A stretch of DNA of 54,398 bases, from positions 1-54,398 of the forward strand of contig JAHEKH010000007.1 of assembly GCA_024638445.1 (NCBI GenBank), in the 5' to 3' direction. Under the pieces are notes generated by a model. The model saw nothing but the letters and a program-made list of their open reading frames with translations. It made no database searches and was not told the origin of the DNA. Position 1 is the stretch's first letter; each line of letters opens with the position of its first letter. The DNA comes from Gammaproteobacteria bacterium. GTDB taxonomy: Bacteria; Pseudomonadota; Gammaproteobacteria; Steroidobacterales; JABDKV01. Made by a program: the position numbers and the translations under genes. Shown here in pieces: positions 10,226 to 21,642 of this stretch.

Positions 10226-10542
10226 GATTTTCCCAGGCGATTCGATATAACGGCAATGCGATACGGGAACAATTGTGCCCGCATGATGCCTTCCCGGACC
10301 GCGGGATCACGAGTCATGATGCGTTGTGCCTCCCCGGCGGACCCGGCTTCGAGAATCACGATACCGAAGGTACCCGGATCTCGGGTCTGCGTTCGACCGG
10401 CGAGCAACACGACACCCTCGACCGCAAGCTGCTCGAGATAAGCCAGGTGCTGATCGAGGACGGCAGACTCAGCCGGGGTCGGACCCTCGATCAGCATCCC
10501 GGGCCGCAGCGGCTCAACGCGATAAAGAAACTGTTCGGCCAA
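10222..10542 (-). CDS. YciI-like protein
   Basis: Small alpha/beta protein with HLAYLEQLAVEGVVLLAGRTQTRDPGTFGIVILEAGSAGEAQRIMTRDPAVREGIM; overlaps the GNAT start. Confidence 0.78.
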   Translation of the reverse strand: MAEQFLYRVEPLRPGMLIEGPTPAESAVLDQHLAYLEQLAVEGVVLLAGRTQTRDPGTFGIVILEAGSAGEAQRIMTRDPAVREGIMRAQLFPYRIAVISNRLGKS

Positions 10543-10547
10543 GATCG

Positions 10548-10919
10548 TCAGACGTGCTGGTCGACCAGGATCGGGTTGCCGTCAGGATCGAAGACCATGA
10601 ACGAACCCGGTCCGCTTCCCGACTCGTCGGCCTCGACCGCAAACTCCACGCCAGCGGCCTTGAGCGACTTCTGGATATCGCGGACATCAGTAAAGTCGTC
10701 AACCGGCTGAGCATTATTGTCCCAGCCCGGGTTAAAGGTAAGCGTATTCTTGTCAAACATACCCTGGAACAGCCCGATCGTGTGACTGCCGTTTTTCAGG
10801 ATCAGCCAGTTCTCGTCTTCGTTACCGCCGAAGATCTCGAACCCGAGATTCTGGTAGAAAGCCTTCGAGGCCTGGATGTCCCTGACCACCAGGCTCACGG
10901 AAAATGCTCCGAGTTTCAT
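10548..10919 (-). CDS. VOC (glyoxalase-like) family protein
   Basis: MKLGAFSVSLVVRDIQASKAFYQNLGFEIFGG...DPDGNPILVDQHV; internal ATG at 10919 chosen over upstream extension. Confidence 0.87.
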   Translation of the reverse strand: MKLGAFSVSLVVRDIQASKAFYQNLGFEIFGGNEDENWLILKNGSHTIGLFQGMFDKNTLTFNPGWDNNAQPVDDFTDVRDIQKSLKAAGVEFAVEADESGSGPGSFMVFDPDGNPILVDQHV

Positions 10920-11082
10920 AGGTCCTCCTGTTCTCCAATGTCGGCAAGGCAGGGCGCGGAATCGGCCGGCAATTCGTCCAGGGCCCGTGCCCGGTTGGTG
11001 AGACCGGCCGAATAAACGCGGCAAAGACCGGGCGGTCGTTTACCGCCTGGGAGCCGACTCGAACGTACCCATCGGCGGCACA

Positions 11083-14000
11083 TCAGCCCACCCAGGCGCG
11101 GGCGTTGCGGAACATGCGCATCCAGGGGCTGTCCTCGCCCCAGGCAGGGTCGCGCCACGACATCTGCAGGCTGCGGAAAACGCGCTCCGGGTGCGGCATC
11201 ATGATCGTGATGCGGCCGTCTTCGTTGGTAAAACCGGTATAACCACCCGGCGAACCATTGGGGTTGGCCGGGTACCGGTCTGCCGGGTTGCCGTAATTGT
11301 CGACGTAGCGCAACGCAGCGTGCTGGCCGACAGGGATCGCATCGGGATCGGGCGCTGCGCCATTGATCGATTCGAATTTCGCCCTGCCCTCGCCGTGTGA
11401 AACCACGACGGGGATCCGGGAACCGGCCATCCCGGCCAGAAACAGCGACGGCGATTCGCAAACTTCCACCAGGCTGAGCCGGGCCTCGAACTGCTCGGAC
11501 CGGTTACGCACGAAGCGCGGCCAGTGCGCGGTACCCGGGACGATATCGTGCAGCGAGGCCAGCATCTGGCAGCCATTGCACACGCCGAGGGCAAAGCGGT
11601 CCTCGCGGGCAAAGAAATCCCGAAAACCGCGTCGGGCCGTGTCGTTGAACAGGATCGACTTGGCCCAGCCTTCGCCGGCCCCGAGAACATCGCCGAACGA
11701 AAACCCGCCGCAGGCCGCCAGGCCAACATATTCCGCCAGGGTCCGGCGACCGCTCAGGAGGTCGCTCATATGCACATCGCAGGCCTCGAAGCCCGCGCGC
11801 TCGAACGCAGCTGCCATTTCCAGCTGGCCGTTCACCCCCTGCTCGCGCAGTATGGCAACCATCGGTCTGCTGGTATTGACGAAAGGAGCCACCCCACCGG
11901 CCGGATCGAAAGTCAGCGACGCCTTCAGTCCCGGGTCGTTGCGATCGAGCAACCGGTCAAATTCCTCGCGGGCACAGTCCGGGTGATCGCGCAGCGACTG
12001 CATTCGAAAACTGGTCTCGGCCCAGGCACGCTGCAGCTCGACACGGTCGAGATCCAGCACTTTGCGGGCCCCGATCGACACAACGATCCGGTCATGCGCA
12101 GCGGGCGCCCCGATGACCGTCGCGAAGCCGGTCAGGCCGGCCTGCTCCAGCCGCGCCGCAACGCGTGACTCGTCGCTGGCGCGGATCTGCACAACGGCGC
12201 CAGGCTCCTCGCTGTACAGGACCGCCGCAGGGTCTCCGGCCGCGGGGAGACTGATACCCAGTCCACAGCGCGAGGCAAAGGCCATCTCGCACAGCGTCAC
12301 CATCAGGCCACCGTCGGACCGGTCGTGATAGGCCAGCAGCAAGCCCGCTTCGCGCAGCGCCTGCACAAAGCCGAAAAACGCCTCGAGCCGGGCCGGTTCG
12401 TCCAGATCGGCCGTTTCACCGCCGATCTGTCCGTAGACCTGCGCCAGGCAGGAGCCGCCAAGGCGGTCGCGCCCGGCGGACAGGTCGAGCAACAGCAGCA
12501 AACTTTCCCCGGCTGTTTCCAGCTGAGGCGTCGAGGTTGCACGCACATCCGTTACGGGTGCAAAAGCTGAGACCACCAGCGAAACCGGCGCGGCGACACA
12601 GCGTTCGCCGCCCGATTCATCGGTCCAACGCGTCCGCATCGACAGCGAATCCTTGCCAACCGGGATTGCAATGCCCAGCTCGGGACACAGCTCCATACCG
12701 ACGGCGCGCACGGTGTCGAACAGGTCCGCATCGTCACCCTCGAAGCCCGCAGCCGCCATCCAGTTTGCCGACAGCCGCACTTTATCGAGAGCCGCAATGG
12801 GCGCCGCGGCGATGTTGGTGATTGCCTCGGCAACCGCGAGACGACCCGAGGCTGCGGCATCGCGAACCGCGGCCGGAGTCCGTTCACCGACCGCCATTGC
12901 CTCACCCGACGTGGCGCTAAACCCGGACGCGGTTACCGCCACGTCGGCTACCGGCTCCTGCCAGGGTCCAACCATCTGGTCGCGCGCAGTCATGCCGCCG
13001 ACACTGCGGTCGCCGATCGTAATAAGGAAACGCTTGTCGGCAATTGCGGGCAGCCTGAGCAGCCGCTGCAGCGCCTCGGCGACATCGACCGCGGCACCAT
13101 CAAAACTGTCGGCGGGCGCCGGCTGCCGCTGCACGTCGCGGTTCAGCTTCGGTGTGTTGCCCAGCAGGGTTTCCATCGGCATGTCGATGGCGAGGTTGTC
13201 GAAGTAGCGATCGGAAACCTGCAGCTGGCGGGCCTCGGTTCCGGTGCCGATCACCGCAAATGGACAGCGCTCCCTTGCGCAGATGGTCGTGAAATCGGCC
13301 AACCGCTCCGGCGCGATTGCCAGCACGTAACGCTCTTGCGCCTCGTTGCACCAGATGCCCATCGGTGGCATGCCGGGCTCGTCGTTGGGAATATCGCGCA
13401 GCTCGATCTGTCCACCCAGCTTGCTGTGATCCAGCACCTCGGGAACGGCGTTCGACAGGCCGCCTGCACCCACATCGTGAATCAGGACTATCGGGTTTTC
13501 GTCACCCTGCGCCCAGCAGGCATCGATCACTTCCTGTGCGCGCCGCTGCATCTCCGGGTTACCACGCTGCACCGAGGCAAAATCCAGTGCCTCCGCACTC
13601 TGCCCGCTCGACATGGACGACGCGGCACCGCCGCCAAGACCGATCAGCATCGCCGGGCCACCGAGCACGACGATCAGCGCGCCGGGTTGAACATCGTCCT
13701 TCTCCACATGCATGCCGCGAATGTTGCCCATGCCGCCGGCCAGCATGATCGGCTTGTGGTAGCCCCGGCGATAGTCCTTGCCGGGAATCTCCTGTTCGTA
13801 GGTACGAAAATATCCCGCCAGCGCCGGACGCCCGAACTCGTTGTTGAAAGAAGCCGCGCCAATCGGCCCCTCGAGCATGATGTCGAGCGCCGAAACGATA
13901 CGCGACGGCCTGCCGTAGTCGTCCTCCCATTCGTGGGTGTAGCCGGGAATCTGCAGGTTGGACACCGAGAAGCCGGTCAGCCCCGCCTTCGGCTTCGCGC

Positions 14001-14991
14001 CACGCCCGGTAGCGGCCTCGTCGCGAATCTCGCCGCCGGAGCCGGTCGCGGCACCGGGGAATGGCGATATTGCCGTGGGGTGATTGTGCGTCTCGACCTT
14101 CATCAGCACATGAACATCTTCGTCACGGTAGGCGTAGCGCCCGTCGTACTGACTGGCCATGAAGCGGGCGGCCTTGGATCCGGCGATGACCGCGGCATTA
14201 TCACGATAGGCCGACAGCACGCCGTCCGGCGAAACAGCGTGCGTATTGCGGATCATTGCAAACAGCGATCGGTCCTGGGGCTCTCCGTCAATCACCCAGC
14301 CGGCGTTGAAAATCTTGTGGCGGCAGTGTTCCGAGTTAGCCTGCGCAAACATCATCAGCTCCGCCTCGCTCGGATTGCGATCCGCGCGAAGGTAAAACTC
14401 GAACAGGTATTCGATTTCAGCCTCGGAAAGCGCGAGGCCCAGCGACTGGTTGGCCTCGACCAGGGCGGCGCGTCCTTCGGACCGGACCGCAATCAGTCCG
14501 TCCGGCGCCGGTGGCGCGGTATCGAACAGGGCGGCGACAGCGGCGCGCTCGGACAATACGGACTCGGTCATCCGGTCATGCAGCTGCGCCGCTATCGCGG
14601 CGAGCAGATCAGGTCCTGGCAACTGCGTGGCATCGAGCCGGTACTCGATACCGCGCTCGATCCGGGTAACGGCGGCCAGTCCGCAGTTTTGGGCAATGTC
14701 GGTCGCCTTGCTCGACCACGGAGAAATGGTTCCGATACGGGGTACGACCAGCAGCTGCCCCGCCGCCATCCAGTGGGTCGGCGCCGGGCCGTATTCCAGC
14801 AGCCGGCCAAGCACTTCGCTTTCCTCCCGTCTCAGCGGACGGCTGGTCTCGACCAGGTGGAGGAAACGGGCTTCGAGACCGTTCACCCGGGCATCGATGG
14901 CACGCACGCGTTCGAGCAGGCGGGCACGTCGAAAATCACGTAATGCCGGCGAACCCGGCAGCAACAGCAGGGAGTGTGACTCAGCCGACAT
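11083..14991 (-). CDS. purL: Phosphoribosylformylglycinamidine synthase
   Basis: Large FGAMS with [13 protein letters not shown]-like segment, [29 protein letters not shown], glutaminase VCNGCQ and C-terminal [10 protein letters not shown]. Confidence 0.97.
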   Translation of the reverse strand: MSAESHSLLLLPGSPALRDFRRARLLERVRAIDARVNGLEARFLHLVETSRPLRREESEVLGRLLEYGPAPTHWMAAGQLLVVPRIGTISPWSSKATDIAQNCGLAAVTRIERGIEYRLDATQLPGPDLLAAIAAQLHDRMTESVLSERAAVAALFDTAPPAPDGLIAVRSEGRAALVEANQSLGLALSEAEIEYLFEFYLRADRNPSEAELMMFAQANSEHCRHKIFNAGWVIDGEPQDRSLFAMIRNTHAVSPDGVLSAYRDNAAVIAGSKAARFMASQYDGRYAYRDEDVHVLMKVETHNHPTAISPFPGAATGSGGEIRDEAATGRGAKPKAGLTGFSVSNLQIPGYTHEWEDDYGRPSRIVSALDIMLEGPIGAASFNNEFGRPALAGYFRTYEQEIPGKDYRRGYHKPIMLAGGMGNIRGMHVEKDDVQPGALIVVLGGPAMLIGLGGGAASSMSSGQSAEALDFASVQRGNPEMQRRAQEVIDACWAQGDENPIVLIHDVGAGGLSNAVPEVLDHSKLGGQIELRDIPNDEPGMPPMGIWCNEAQERYVLAIAPERLADFTTICARERCPFAVIGTGTEARQLQVSDRYFDNLAIDMPMETLLGNTPKLNRDVQRQPAPADSFDGAAVDVAEALQRLLRLPAIADKRFLITIGDRSVGGMTARDQMVGPWQEPVADVAVTASGFSATSGEAMAVGERTPAAVRDAAASGRLAVAEAITNIAAAPIAALDKVRLSANWMAAAGFEGDDADLFDTVRAVGMELCPELGIAIPVGKDSLSMRTRWTDESGGERCVAAPVSLVVSAFAPVTDVRATSTPQLETAGESLLLLLDLSAGRDRLGGSCLAQVYGQIGGETADLDEPARLEAFFGFVQALREAGLLLAYHDRSDGGLMVTLCEMAFASRCGLGISLPAAGDPAAVLYSEEPGAVVQIRASDESRVAARLEQAGLTGFATVIGAPAAHDRIVVSIGARKVLDLDRVELQRAWAETSFRMQSLRDHPDCAREEFDRLLDRNDPGLKASLTFDPAGGVAPFVNTSRPMVAILREQGVNGQLEMAAAFERAGFEACDVHMSDLLSGRRTLAEYVGLAACGGFSFGDVLGAGEGWAKSILFNDTARRGFRDFFAREDRFALGVCNGCQMLASLHDIVPGTAHWPRFVRNRSEQFEARLSLVEVCESPSLFLAGMAGSRIPVVVSHGEGRAKFESINGAAPDPDAIPVGQHAALRYVDNYGNPADRYPANPNGSPGGYTGFTNEDGRITIMMPHPERVFRSLQMSWRDPAWGEDSPWMRMFRNARAWVG

Positions 14992-15748
14992 CGCGCCACT
15001 CCAGGCCATCGTCCTGGCAGGCCACGGCAACCTCGTCCGCGCTGCAGCCCAGCGCCCCGGCGAGTGCCTCGCGGGCGTGCCCGGGTGTATTGTTCTTTTC
15101 GCTGAGGTGCACCGCCACGATGTGCCGGAGACCGCCGGCATCGAGTTCTTCCAGCATATTTGCCGCCTGCCGGTTGCTGAGGTGGCCGTAGTTACTGCCA
15201 ACCCGGTCTTTCAGGTGGGCAGGGTAAGGACCGGCCGCCAGCATTTTGGCGGAATGATTGCATTCGAGCGCAAGCGCATCGCAGCCGTTGAAGACCTTCA
15301 GCATGTGCCGGCTGACGTGACCGGTATCGGTCAGGATGCCGAGACGGCTGGCGCCGTTTCCAAACACGTACTGACACGGCTCACGGGCGTCGTGGGGGAC
15401 CGGGGTCGGCTCGATCTGCAGGTCGCCAATGGCAAACGTCTCATGACAGTTGACCAGGCGCAGGCGCGCGAGGTGGGCATCGCGGACGGCGGCGCGGGTG
15501 CCCGGCGTCATCCAAAGCTCGATATCGTGCTGGCGGGCAAAACGAACGGCGCCCGCCACGTGATCGCCATGCTCGTGAGTGACCAGGATTGCATCGATTT
15601 CGCCGGGCCGCTTGCCGAGCCGGCGGACGCGGCGCGCGGTTTCTTTTGCCGAGAAACCGCAATCGAGCATCACCGTGGTGTCGCCGCTTTCGACCAGGGC
15701 AGCGTTACCGCGACTACCGCTGCCGAGGTAGGAGAAACGCAGCGTCAC
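14981..15748 (-). CDS. MBL-fold metallohydrolase
   Basis: [36 protein letters not shown]...[12 protein letters not shown]-terminal [13 protein letters not shown]. Confidence 0.9.
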   Translation of the reverse strand: MTLRFSYLGSGSRGNAALVESGDTTVMLDCGFSAKETARRVRRLGKRPGEIDAILVTHEHGDHVAGAVRFARQHDIELWMTPGTRAAVRDAHLARLRLVNCHETFAIGDLQIEPTPVPHDAREPCQYVFGNGASRLGILTDTGHVSRHMLKVFNGCDALALECNHSAKMLAAGPYPAHLKDRVGSNYGHLSNRQAANMLEELDAGGLRHIVAVHLSEKNNTPGHAREALAGALGCSADEVAVACQDDGLEWRDVG

Positions 15749-16092
15749 GTATCACCGCTGCCCGGCCCGTCGCGGCTGGCCGGGTACGGCGAAACAGGAA
15801 AGGGCGTGACCTTTTCGCCCGTGGCGTCTCGAATCTTGCTGACGCCCTGCCGGGTAACCCGGTCGACGCGGACTATGGCATGCATGGGCAGGTAGGTCCG
15901 GGTTACGCCGCTGAACTCGTCGCGTAACCGTTCCTCGGACGGATCGACAACCACGCCACCGCGCTCACCAAAAACCAGGTCCTCGACCTGGATGAATCCA
16001 AGCAAGCCGGCGTCGGAAACTTTGTGGGCGTAGATCTCGTAGATCTTGCCCTGATTGTGAAAGGTAATGCGGTAGAGTTTCTTTTCAGTCAT
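15745..16092 (-). CDS. DUF1820-like small protein
   Basis: MTEKKLYRITFHNQGKIYEIYAHKVSDAGLLGFIQVEDLVFGE...VDPSEERLRDEFSGVTRTYLPMHAIVRVD; overlaps the MBL gene. Confidence 0.78.
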   Translation of the reverse strand: MTEKKLYRITFHNQGKIYEIYAHKVSDAGLLGFIQVEDLVFGERGGVVVDPSEERLRDEFSGVTRTYLPMHAIVRVDRVTRQGVSKIRDATGEKVTPFPVSPYPASRDGPGSGDT

Positions 16093-16176
16093 GATCCGCA
16101 CGGCGATCCGATCCGGCCGCAGTATGCCATAGCGCGCGACCCGCTGGTGTGTCTAAACGCGACGCGGCACCAATGA

Positions 16177-16437
16177 TCAGCGAAACAGCCAGAGCAACAA
16201 CAGCAGCAGCGCGACGATGCCGCCGACAGCCCCCCGGACGACCCAACCCGGCCTGGCCGTCTTCGGAATTTCGCCCGACAGCAGGGGCAACAGCTCCTCG
16301 CCGCTTTCCGACGCTTCCAGCAGCGTTCGGCGCAGGCGTCGATAGGCCCCCATCGACAGCTTGCCGGCGTGATGGTCGGCAACCAGCTGGCGCATCGCCC
16401 GCTCCAGCTCTTGCTCGCGTTGGTCTTCCCCGGTCAC
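16177..16437 (-). CDS. Small protein with C-terminal transmembrane helix, unknown function
   Basis: 86 aa ORF, 4-nt overlap with the PP2C stop, C-terminal GIVALLLLLLWLFR. Confidence 0.62.
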   Translation of the reverse strand: MTGEDQREQELERAMRQLVADHHAGKLSMGAYRRLRRTLLEASESGEELLPLLSGEIPKTARPGWVVRGAVGGIVALLLLLLWLFR

Positions 16438-17213
16438 GCCCCGTCGCTCGAAAAATCGATTACCGCTGCGGTGATATTGTCGCTCGCCTCACCGGCCAGG
16501 GCGGTCTCCAGCAGCGCGTGACAGGCGGCATCCGGATCGCCGGCTGCAAGATTGCGCGCCAGGGTGTCCTCATCCAGGTCCTTGTACAGCCCGTCGCTGC
16601 AGAGCAGGTAGCGGTCCCCGTCCCGTATCTCCCGCAGGTCGACATCGAGATTGAGATCCTCGGTGCCGCCAACGGCGCGGGTAATCACGTTGGCCAGAGG
16701 GTGACTTTCGGCCTCGTCGGGACGCAGCTCACCGGTCTGCACCATCAGTTCGACCTGGCTGTGATCGATCGTCAGTTTCTCCAGGCTGCCGTCGCGCAGC
16801 CGGTACGCCCGGCTATCGCCGGCCCAGACGATGACCAGGTGACGCCCCATCACCAGCAGCGCGACAACGGTGCTACCGATGGTGCGGACCACGGGCGAGG
16901 CGGCGGCTGTCTGGTAAAGGCTGAGGTTCACGTCGAGCAACCGGTCCTCGACCTCGTCGAGAAAATCGGCCGGATTCTCGTGCGGCTGCACGTCGCTCAG
17001 GCTCTCGACGATCATGCGGCTGGCGACATCCCCGGCGTCATGGCCGCCCATGCCATCGGCAACCACCCACAGCCCGCGTCGCGGCAGCGCCAGGCAGGCA
17101 TCCTCGTTGACTTCGCGGACCTTGCCCGCGTGGGTCATTGTCGCCGAATCCCAGCGAAAGCCGGCGTTGGCCAAATCAGGACTCCGGAACCCCACGGTTC
17201 GAGTTTGTCTCAA
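16434..17213 (-). CDS. PP2C-family protein Ser/Thr phosphatase (start uncertain)
   Basis: MTHAGKVREVNEDACLALPRRGLWVVADGMGGHDAGDVAS; VWAGDSRAYRLRDG; LLCSDGLYKDL; SDNITAAVI. Confidence 0.92.
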   Translation of the reverse strand: MRQTRTVGFRSPDLANAGFRWDSATMTHAGKVREVNEDACLALPRRGLWVVADGMGGHDAGDVASRMIVESLSDVQPHENPADFLDEVEDRLLDVNLSLYQTAAASPVVRTIGSTVVALLVMGRHLVIVWAGDSRAYRLRDGSLEKLTIDHSQVELMVQTGELRPDEAESHPLANVITRAVGGTEDLNLDVDLREIRDGDRYLLCSDGLYKDLDEDTLARNLAAGDPDAACHALLETALAGEASDNITAAVIDFSSDGA

Positions 17214-17270
17214 GAATGCACTGCAAGCTTCTGGCTAACAGCGATTTTAATGAAAAATTGTCCGCCAAAT

Positions 17271-17360
<90 letters not shown>

Positions 17361-17437
17361 CCCGCCGCTCCGGCCGGAACCGAAGCGTCCGGTATCATAA
17401 ATGAAGGTTCCGGGTCTGTATATGCGGGAGGGTCGAC

Positions 17438-18844
17438 GTGCGACTCGCCATCGTCATCGTGTTGCTCGATGCCTGTGTTTTCCTGAGCACATGCACCGTG
17501 CCCCCAACCCTGCTCGACACGATTCGCGAGCGGGGCACCCTGCGCGTGGTGACGCGCAACAGCCCGACGACGTACTACCTTGCGGCCGAGGGTCCTGCCG
17601 GACCCGAGTACGATCTCGCCCTGGCCTTTGCCGACTATCTCGGGGTCGAGCTGGATATCTACACGCCGCCGACTTTCGACAACGTCATCCCCGACCTGCT
17701 GCTGTACCAGGCCGACCTCGCGGCTGCCGGCCTGACGGTCACCGAGGCCAGGCAACGCAGGCTGCGGTTTGCGGAGCCCTACCAGCATGTCACCCAGCGT
17801 GTCGTCTACCGCATGGGCACCCGGCGGCCCCGCACGCTGGAAGACCTGGTGGGCAAACGCATCGCCGTAGTCGCCGGCAGCAGCCACGCCGGCATCCTCC
17901 GGGACCTCAAGGCGAGCCTGCCCAACCTGTCCTGGGTGGAGGTTCCCGCCATCGACGGCGACGAGCTGATGTACTGGGTTGCCGAGCGTCGCTATGACCT
18001 GACGATCGTAGATTCGAACGAGTACGAGATCAGCCGTCGCTACCACCCGGAGATCCGCAGCGCCATGACGATCGGCGGTGAACTGCCAATCGCCTGGGCG
18101 TTGCGCAGCAACCCGATCGACGATTCGCTGTGGCGGGTGGCGCAGGCATTTTTCGACACGGGGCCCGGTCGCGAGCTCGTCGCGGGACTCGAGGAAAAAT
18201 ACTACGCCGATCGGCCGGATCTCGACTATGTCGGTACCCGCCGCTTCCTGCGTCACATCGGCACCCGGTTCGTGCCCTACCAGGAAATATTCGAGGCGGC
18301 AGCGGCGGAACAGGATCTCGACTGGCGGCTGCTGGCCGCGGTCGGTTACCAGGAATCCCACTGGGATCCTTCGGCGGTGTCACCGACCGGTGTGCGCGGC
18401 ATCATGATGCTGACCCAGGCGACGGCCCGGCAGCTGGGTATCGAAGATCGCGTCGACGTCGAGTCCAGCATCTTCGGCGGCGCCCGCTACCTGCGACGCA
18501 TGATCGGAAAGATTCCGGCGCGCATTCCTGAACCTGACCGCACCTACATGGCGCTGGCCGCCTACAACGTGGGTTTCGGTCACCTCGAAGACGCCCGGAT
18601 ACTGACACAGCGTCATGGCAAAGACGCGGACAGCTGGGACGATGTTCGCGAACACCTGCCGCTGCTGGCACAACGCAAGTACTTCAGCACCGTACGGTAC
18701 GGCTATGCGCGTGGCTGGGAACCGGTAATCTACGTCGACAATATTCGCAGCTACCGCGACCTGCTGGAATGGTATTTCTCGGATCGCAACCGTAATAACC
18801 GCATGTTGCTGGCCGAAGAGGAGCAATCCAAGCCCAGCGGCTAG
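17438..18844 (+). CDS. mltF: Membrane-bound lytic murein transglycosylase F (SBP_bac_3 + SLT)
   Basis: RERGTLRVVTRNSPTTYY, then SLT motifs VGYQESHWDPSAVSPTGVRGIMMLTQATA and ALAAYNVGFGHLEDA. Confidence 0.94.
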   Translation: MRLAIVIVLLDACVFLSTCTVPPTLLDTIRERGTLRVVTRNSPTTYYLAAEGPAGPEYDLALAFADYLGVELDIYTPPTFDNVIPDLLLYQADLAAAGLTVTEARQRRLRFAEPYQHVTQRVVYRMGTRRPRTLEDLVGKRIAVVAGSSHAGILRDLKASLPNLSWVEVPAIDGDELMYWVAERRYDLTIVDSNEYEISRRYHPEIRSAMTIGGELPIAWALRSNPIDDSLWRVAQAFFDTGPGRELVAGLEEKYYADRPDLDYVGTRRFLRHIGTRFVPYQEIFEAAAAEQDLDWRLLAAVGYQESHWDPSAVSPTGVRGIMMLTQATARQLGIEDRVDVESSIFGGARYLRRMIGKIPARIPEPDRTYMALAAYNVGFGHLEDARILTQRHGKDADSWDDVREHLPLLAQRKYFSTVRYGYARGWEPVIYVDNIRSYRDLLEWYFSDRNRNNRMLLAEEEQSKPSG

Positions 18845-19578
18845 CCCTTTTCGACGCTCGATTCCCAGCCGTCGTATTCGCCGTTCAGTTCGCGGGCGCG
18901 CCGCTCCGAGCGGATCGTGTAAGTGGTTATGTCGGCCAGCCGGACGGTGCCAATGTGGTGGTATCGCACCCGCCAGCGGTCATCGTCCTGATCGACCTGC
19001 GCCCCCGAAAAACCGGACCCGCCGGCCCACCGTGCAAAGGCATCGGCCTCATCCCCGGTAGCGAAATACGCCCAGTGGTCGATGCGTCGGTCGACCCTGG
19101 CATCGTCCCCGGCCTCGCGCAGGCGGGACAGTGTTTCGAGATCGCGAACAACCACCCAGTCGTCCGGCGTCGGGTAGAGCTCGTCGTGGTAGCGCCGGTG
19201 GCCGGGGTCAGACTGGTAGAGGTACTTCAGCGTGTAGCCGTGCGTCTCGCCCAGCTCACGCAACCGCAGCTCCACTGCAGCGCCGGGCGCACTGGCGTAA
19301 TAGTAAAAATAGCGACACCCGTCGTGGGTCAGGCGGCCGACAAACACCCCGCCCATCGCGGCGACGTAATCCTCCAGCGCCCTGTCCAGCTCGAGCAGCG
19401 CCGGAAACTCCTCGCTGCCTGGCATGCCGTCACTGGTCGGCTCCTTCAGCGCCACCCGGACTTTCAGGACATGATCACGGTTATCGCTTTCCGCCCGCTG
19501 CGCGTGGCTCGCGTTGAACGAAATCCAGGCCGTGCGATCCTCGATGTTGGCTGCGTAGATGTGCCATTGGTCGCTCAC
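18841..19578 (-). CDS. DUF695-like N-terminal + RraB-like C-terminal protein
   Basis: N-term QWHIYAANIEDRTAWISFN...GGVFVGRLTHDGCRYFYYYAS; C-term DHWAYFATGDEADAFARWAGGSGFSGAQV resembling RraB. Confidence 0.75.
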   Translation of the reverse strand: MSDQWHIYAANIEDRTAWISFNASHAQRAESDNRDHVLKVRVALKEPTSDGMPGSEEFPALLELDRALEDYVAAMGGVFVGRLTHDGCRYFYYYASAPGAAVELRLRELGETHGYTLKYLYQSDPGHRRYHDELYPTPDDWVVVRDLETLSRLREAGDDARVDRRIDHWAYFATGDEADAFARWAGGSGFSGAQVDQDDDRWRVRYHHIGTVRLADITTYTIRSERRARELNGEYDGWESSVEKG

Positions 19579-19591
19579 CCGGGCAGTGCGA

Positions 19592-20062
19592 CTACCGGCG
19601 GCGGGCGGCGAAAAAATCGCGCAGCAGGCTACCGCACGCGTCGCTCATCAGGCCGCCCGCGACGTCGATCCGGTGGTTGAGCGCCTCTGTCCCGGTAACG
19701 TCCAGCACCCCGCCGCAGGCGCCCGATTTCGGGTCCGGCGCGCCGTACACGAGGCGCTCGATGCGGGCATGGATCATCGCGCCGGCACACATGGCGCAGG
19801 GCTCCAGTGTGACGTAGAGGGTGCTGCCCAGCAGCCGGTAGCCCTGCTGTGCCTTGCCGGCGTCACGCAGCGCAATGATCTCCGCATGTGCGGTCGGGTC
19901 GTGCTCGCTGATTGGCCGGTTCCAGCCCTCGCCGATCACCTTGTTTTCGAAAACGACGATCGCGCCCACCGGGACTTCGCCCGCCTGTGCGGCGCGGCGC
20001 GCCAGCAACAGCGCGTACTCCATCCAGCGCTGGTCGTCGGGCGTAAACGCCATCACTCCCAC
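19592..20062 (-). CDS. tadA: tRNA adenosine(34) deaminase
   Basis: [10 protein letters not shown] and [31 protein letters not shown]. Confidence 0.95.
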   Translation of the reverse strand: MGVMAFTPDDQRWMEYALLLARRAAQAGEVPVGAIVVFENKVIGEGWNRPISEHDPTAHAEIIALRDAGKAQQGYRLLGSTLYVTLEPCAMCAGAMIHARIERLVYGAPDPKSGACGGVLDVTGTEALNHRIDVAGGLMSDACGSLLRDFFAARRR

Positions 20063-21642
20063 TCGATGGTGGCTGGCGGTTTACCGGAGATGTCGTAGGT
20101 GACGCGTGAGATACCGTCGATCTCGTTGATGATCCGGTTCGACACGTGACCGAGAAATTCATACGGCAGGTGCGCCCAGCGGGCGGTCATGAAATCGACC
20201 GTCTCCACCGCGCGCAACGCGATGACATAGTCGTACTTGCGGGCGTCGCCCATGACGGCAACCGACCGTACCGGCAGGAATACGGCGAAGGCCTGGCTGA
20301 CCTTGTCGTAGAGCCCGGCGGCCCGCAGCTCGGAAATGAAAATGTGATCGGCTTCGCGCAGCAGGTCAGCGTATTCCGGGCGCACCTCGCCGAGGATGCG
20401 CACCCCGAGACCCGGACCCGGGAAGGGGTGACGGTAGACCATGTCGTAGGGCAGCCCCAGCTCGAGGCCGATCTGGCGCACCTCGTCCTTGAACAGCTCG
20501 CGCAGCGGTTCTACGAGCGTCATTCGCATGTGTTCGGGAAGGCCACCAACATTGTGGTGCGACTTGATGACATGCGCCTTGCCGGTGCTGGCACCGGCCG
20601 ACTCGATGACATCGGGATAGATCGTGCCCTGCGCCAGGAAATCGATGCCCTCGAGCTTGCCGCCCTCTTCCTCGAATACGGCAATGAACTCGCGGCCGAT
20701 AATCTTGCGCTTGTCTTCCGGGTCCGCCACCCCCTCGAGCGCCGAGAGAAAGCGTTCGGCTGCGTCGACCCGGATGACCCGCACACCCATGTGCTCGCCA
20801 AAGGTAGCCATGACCTCGTCGCCCTCGTTGTGCCGCAACAGGCCCGTGTCGACAAACACGCAGGTCAGCTGATTACCGATCGCCCGGTGCAGCAATGCCG
20901 CAACGACCGAAGAATCGACGCCGCCGGACAGGCCCAGCAGCACCCGGCCGTCGCCGACCGTTTTGCGGACCGTGGCAATGGCATCGTCAATGATGTTGCC
21001 GGCCTTCCAGAGACCCTGGCAACCGCAGATATCGCGCACGAAACGGTGCAGGATGCGCTTGCCCTGGTGAGTGTGCGTTACTTCGGGGTGAAACTGCAGC
21101 GCGTAAAAGTTCCGGCCCTGGTCCGCCATACCCGCCAGCGGAGCGCTGTCGGTCGCAGCGATGACCTCGAACCCGGGTGGCAGCGCTTCGACGCGGTCGC
21201 CATGACTCATCCAGACGTCGAGCTGGGGCTCGCCGTGCTCGTCGGCATGATCTTCGATACCCTCGAGCAGGCTGCTGCCGCCGACCACCTGCACCCGGGC
21301 GTAGCCAAACTCCCTGCGGGTCGAGGTTGCCACTTCGCCGCCGAGCTGCGCCGCCATGGTCTGAAAGCCGTAGCAGATGCCCAGCACCGGCACACCCAGT
21401 TCGAAAACGATGTCGGGCGCCCGCGGGGGTGTATCCAGCGTCACCGACTCGGGGCCACCTGACAGGATGATCCCGCGGGGATCGAACTCGCGCACCCGGG
21501 AGTCGGCAATATCCCAGGGCAATATCTCGCAATAAACATCCAGCTCACGAACCCGGCGCGCGATCAGCTGGGTGTACTGGGAACCAAAATCCAGGACGAG
21601 GATGCGCTCGGCATGGATATCCGGCGCTTTATCGTGGTTCAT
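20053..21642 (-). CDS. guaA: GMP synthase (glutamine-hydrolysing)
   Basis: [44 protein letters not shown]-terminal KPPATIEWE. Confidence 0.98.
   Translation of the reverse strand: MNHDKAPDIHAERILVLDFGSQYTQLIARRVRELDVYCEILPWDIADSRVREFDPRGIILSGGPESVTLDTPPRAPDIVFELGVPVLGICYGFQTMAAQLGGEVATSTRREFGYARVQVVGGSSLLEGIEDHADEHGEPQLDVWMSHGDRVEALPPGFEVIAATDSAPLAGMADQGRNFYALQFHPEVTHTHQGKRILHRFVRDICGCQGLWKAGNIIDDAIATVRKTVGDGRVLLGLSGGVDSSVVAALLHRAIGNQLTCVFVDTGLLRHNEGDEVMATFGEHMGVRVIRVDAAERFLSALEGVADPEDKRKIIGREFIAVFEEEGGKLEGIDFLAQGTIYPDVIESAGASTGKAHVIKSHHNVGGLPEHMRMTLVEPLRELFKDEVRQIGLELGLPYDMVYRHPFPGPGLGVRILGEVRPEYADLLREADHIFISELRAAGLYDKVSQAFAVFLPVRSVAVMGDARKYDYVIALRAVETVDFMTARWAHLPYEFLGHVSNRIINEIDGISRVTYDISGKPPATIEWE

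Noticed and set aside
13336-14943. 535-aa plus-strand ORF opposite purL
   Set aside because: Mirror-frame ORF of a clearly coding high-GC gene; sequence is low-similarity, Arg/His/Gln-rich and lacks any family motif.
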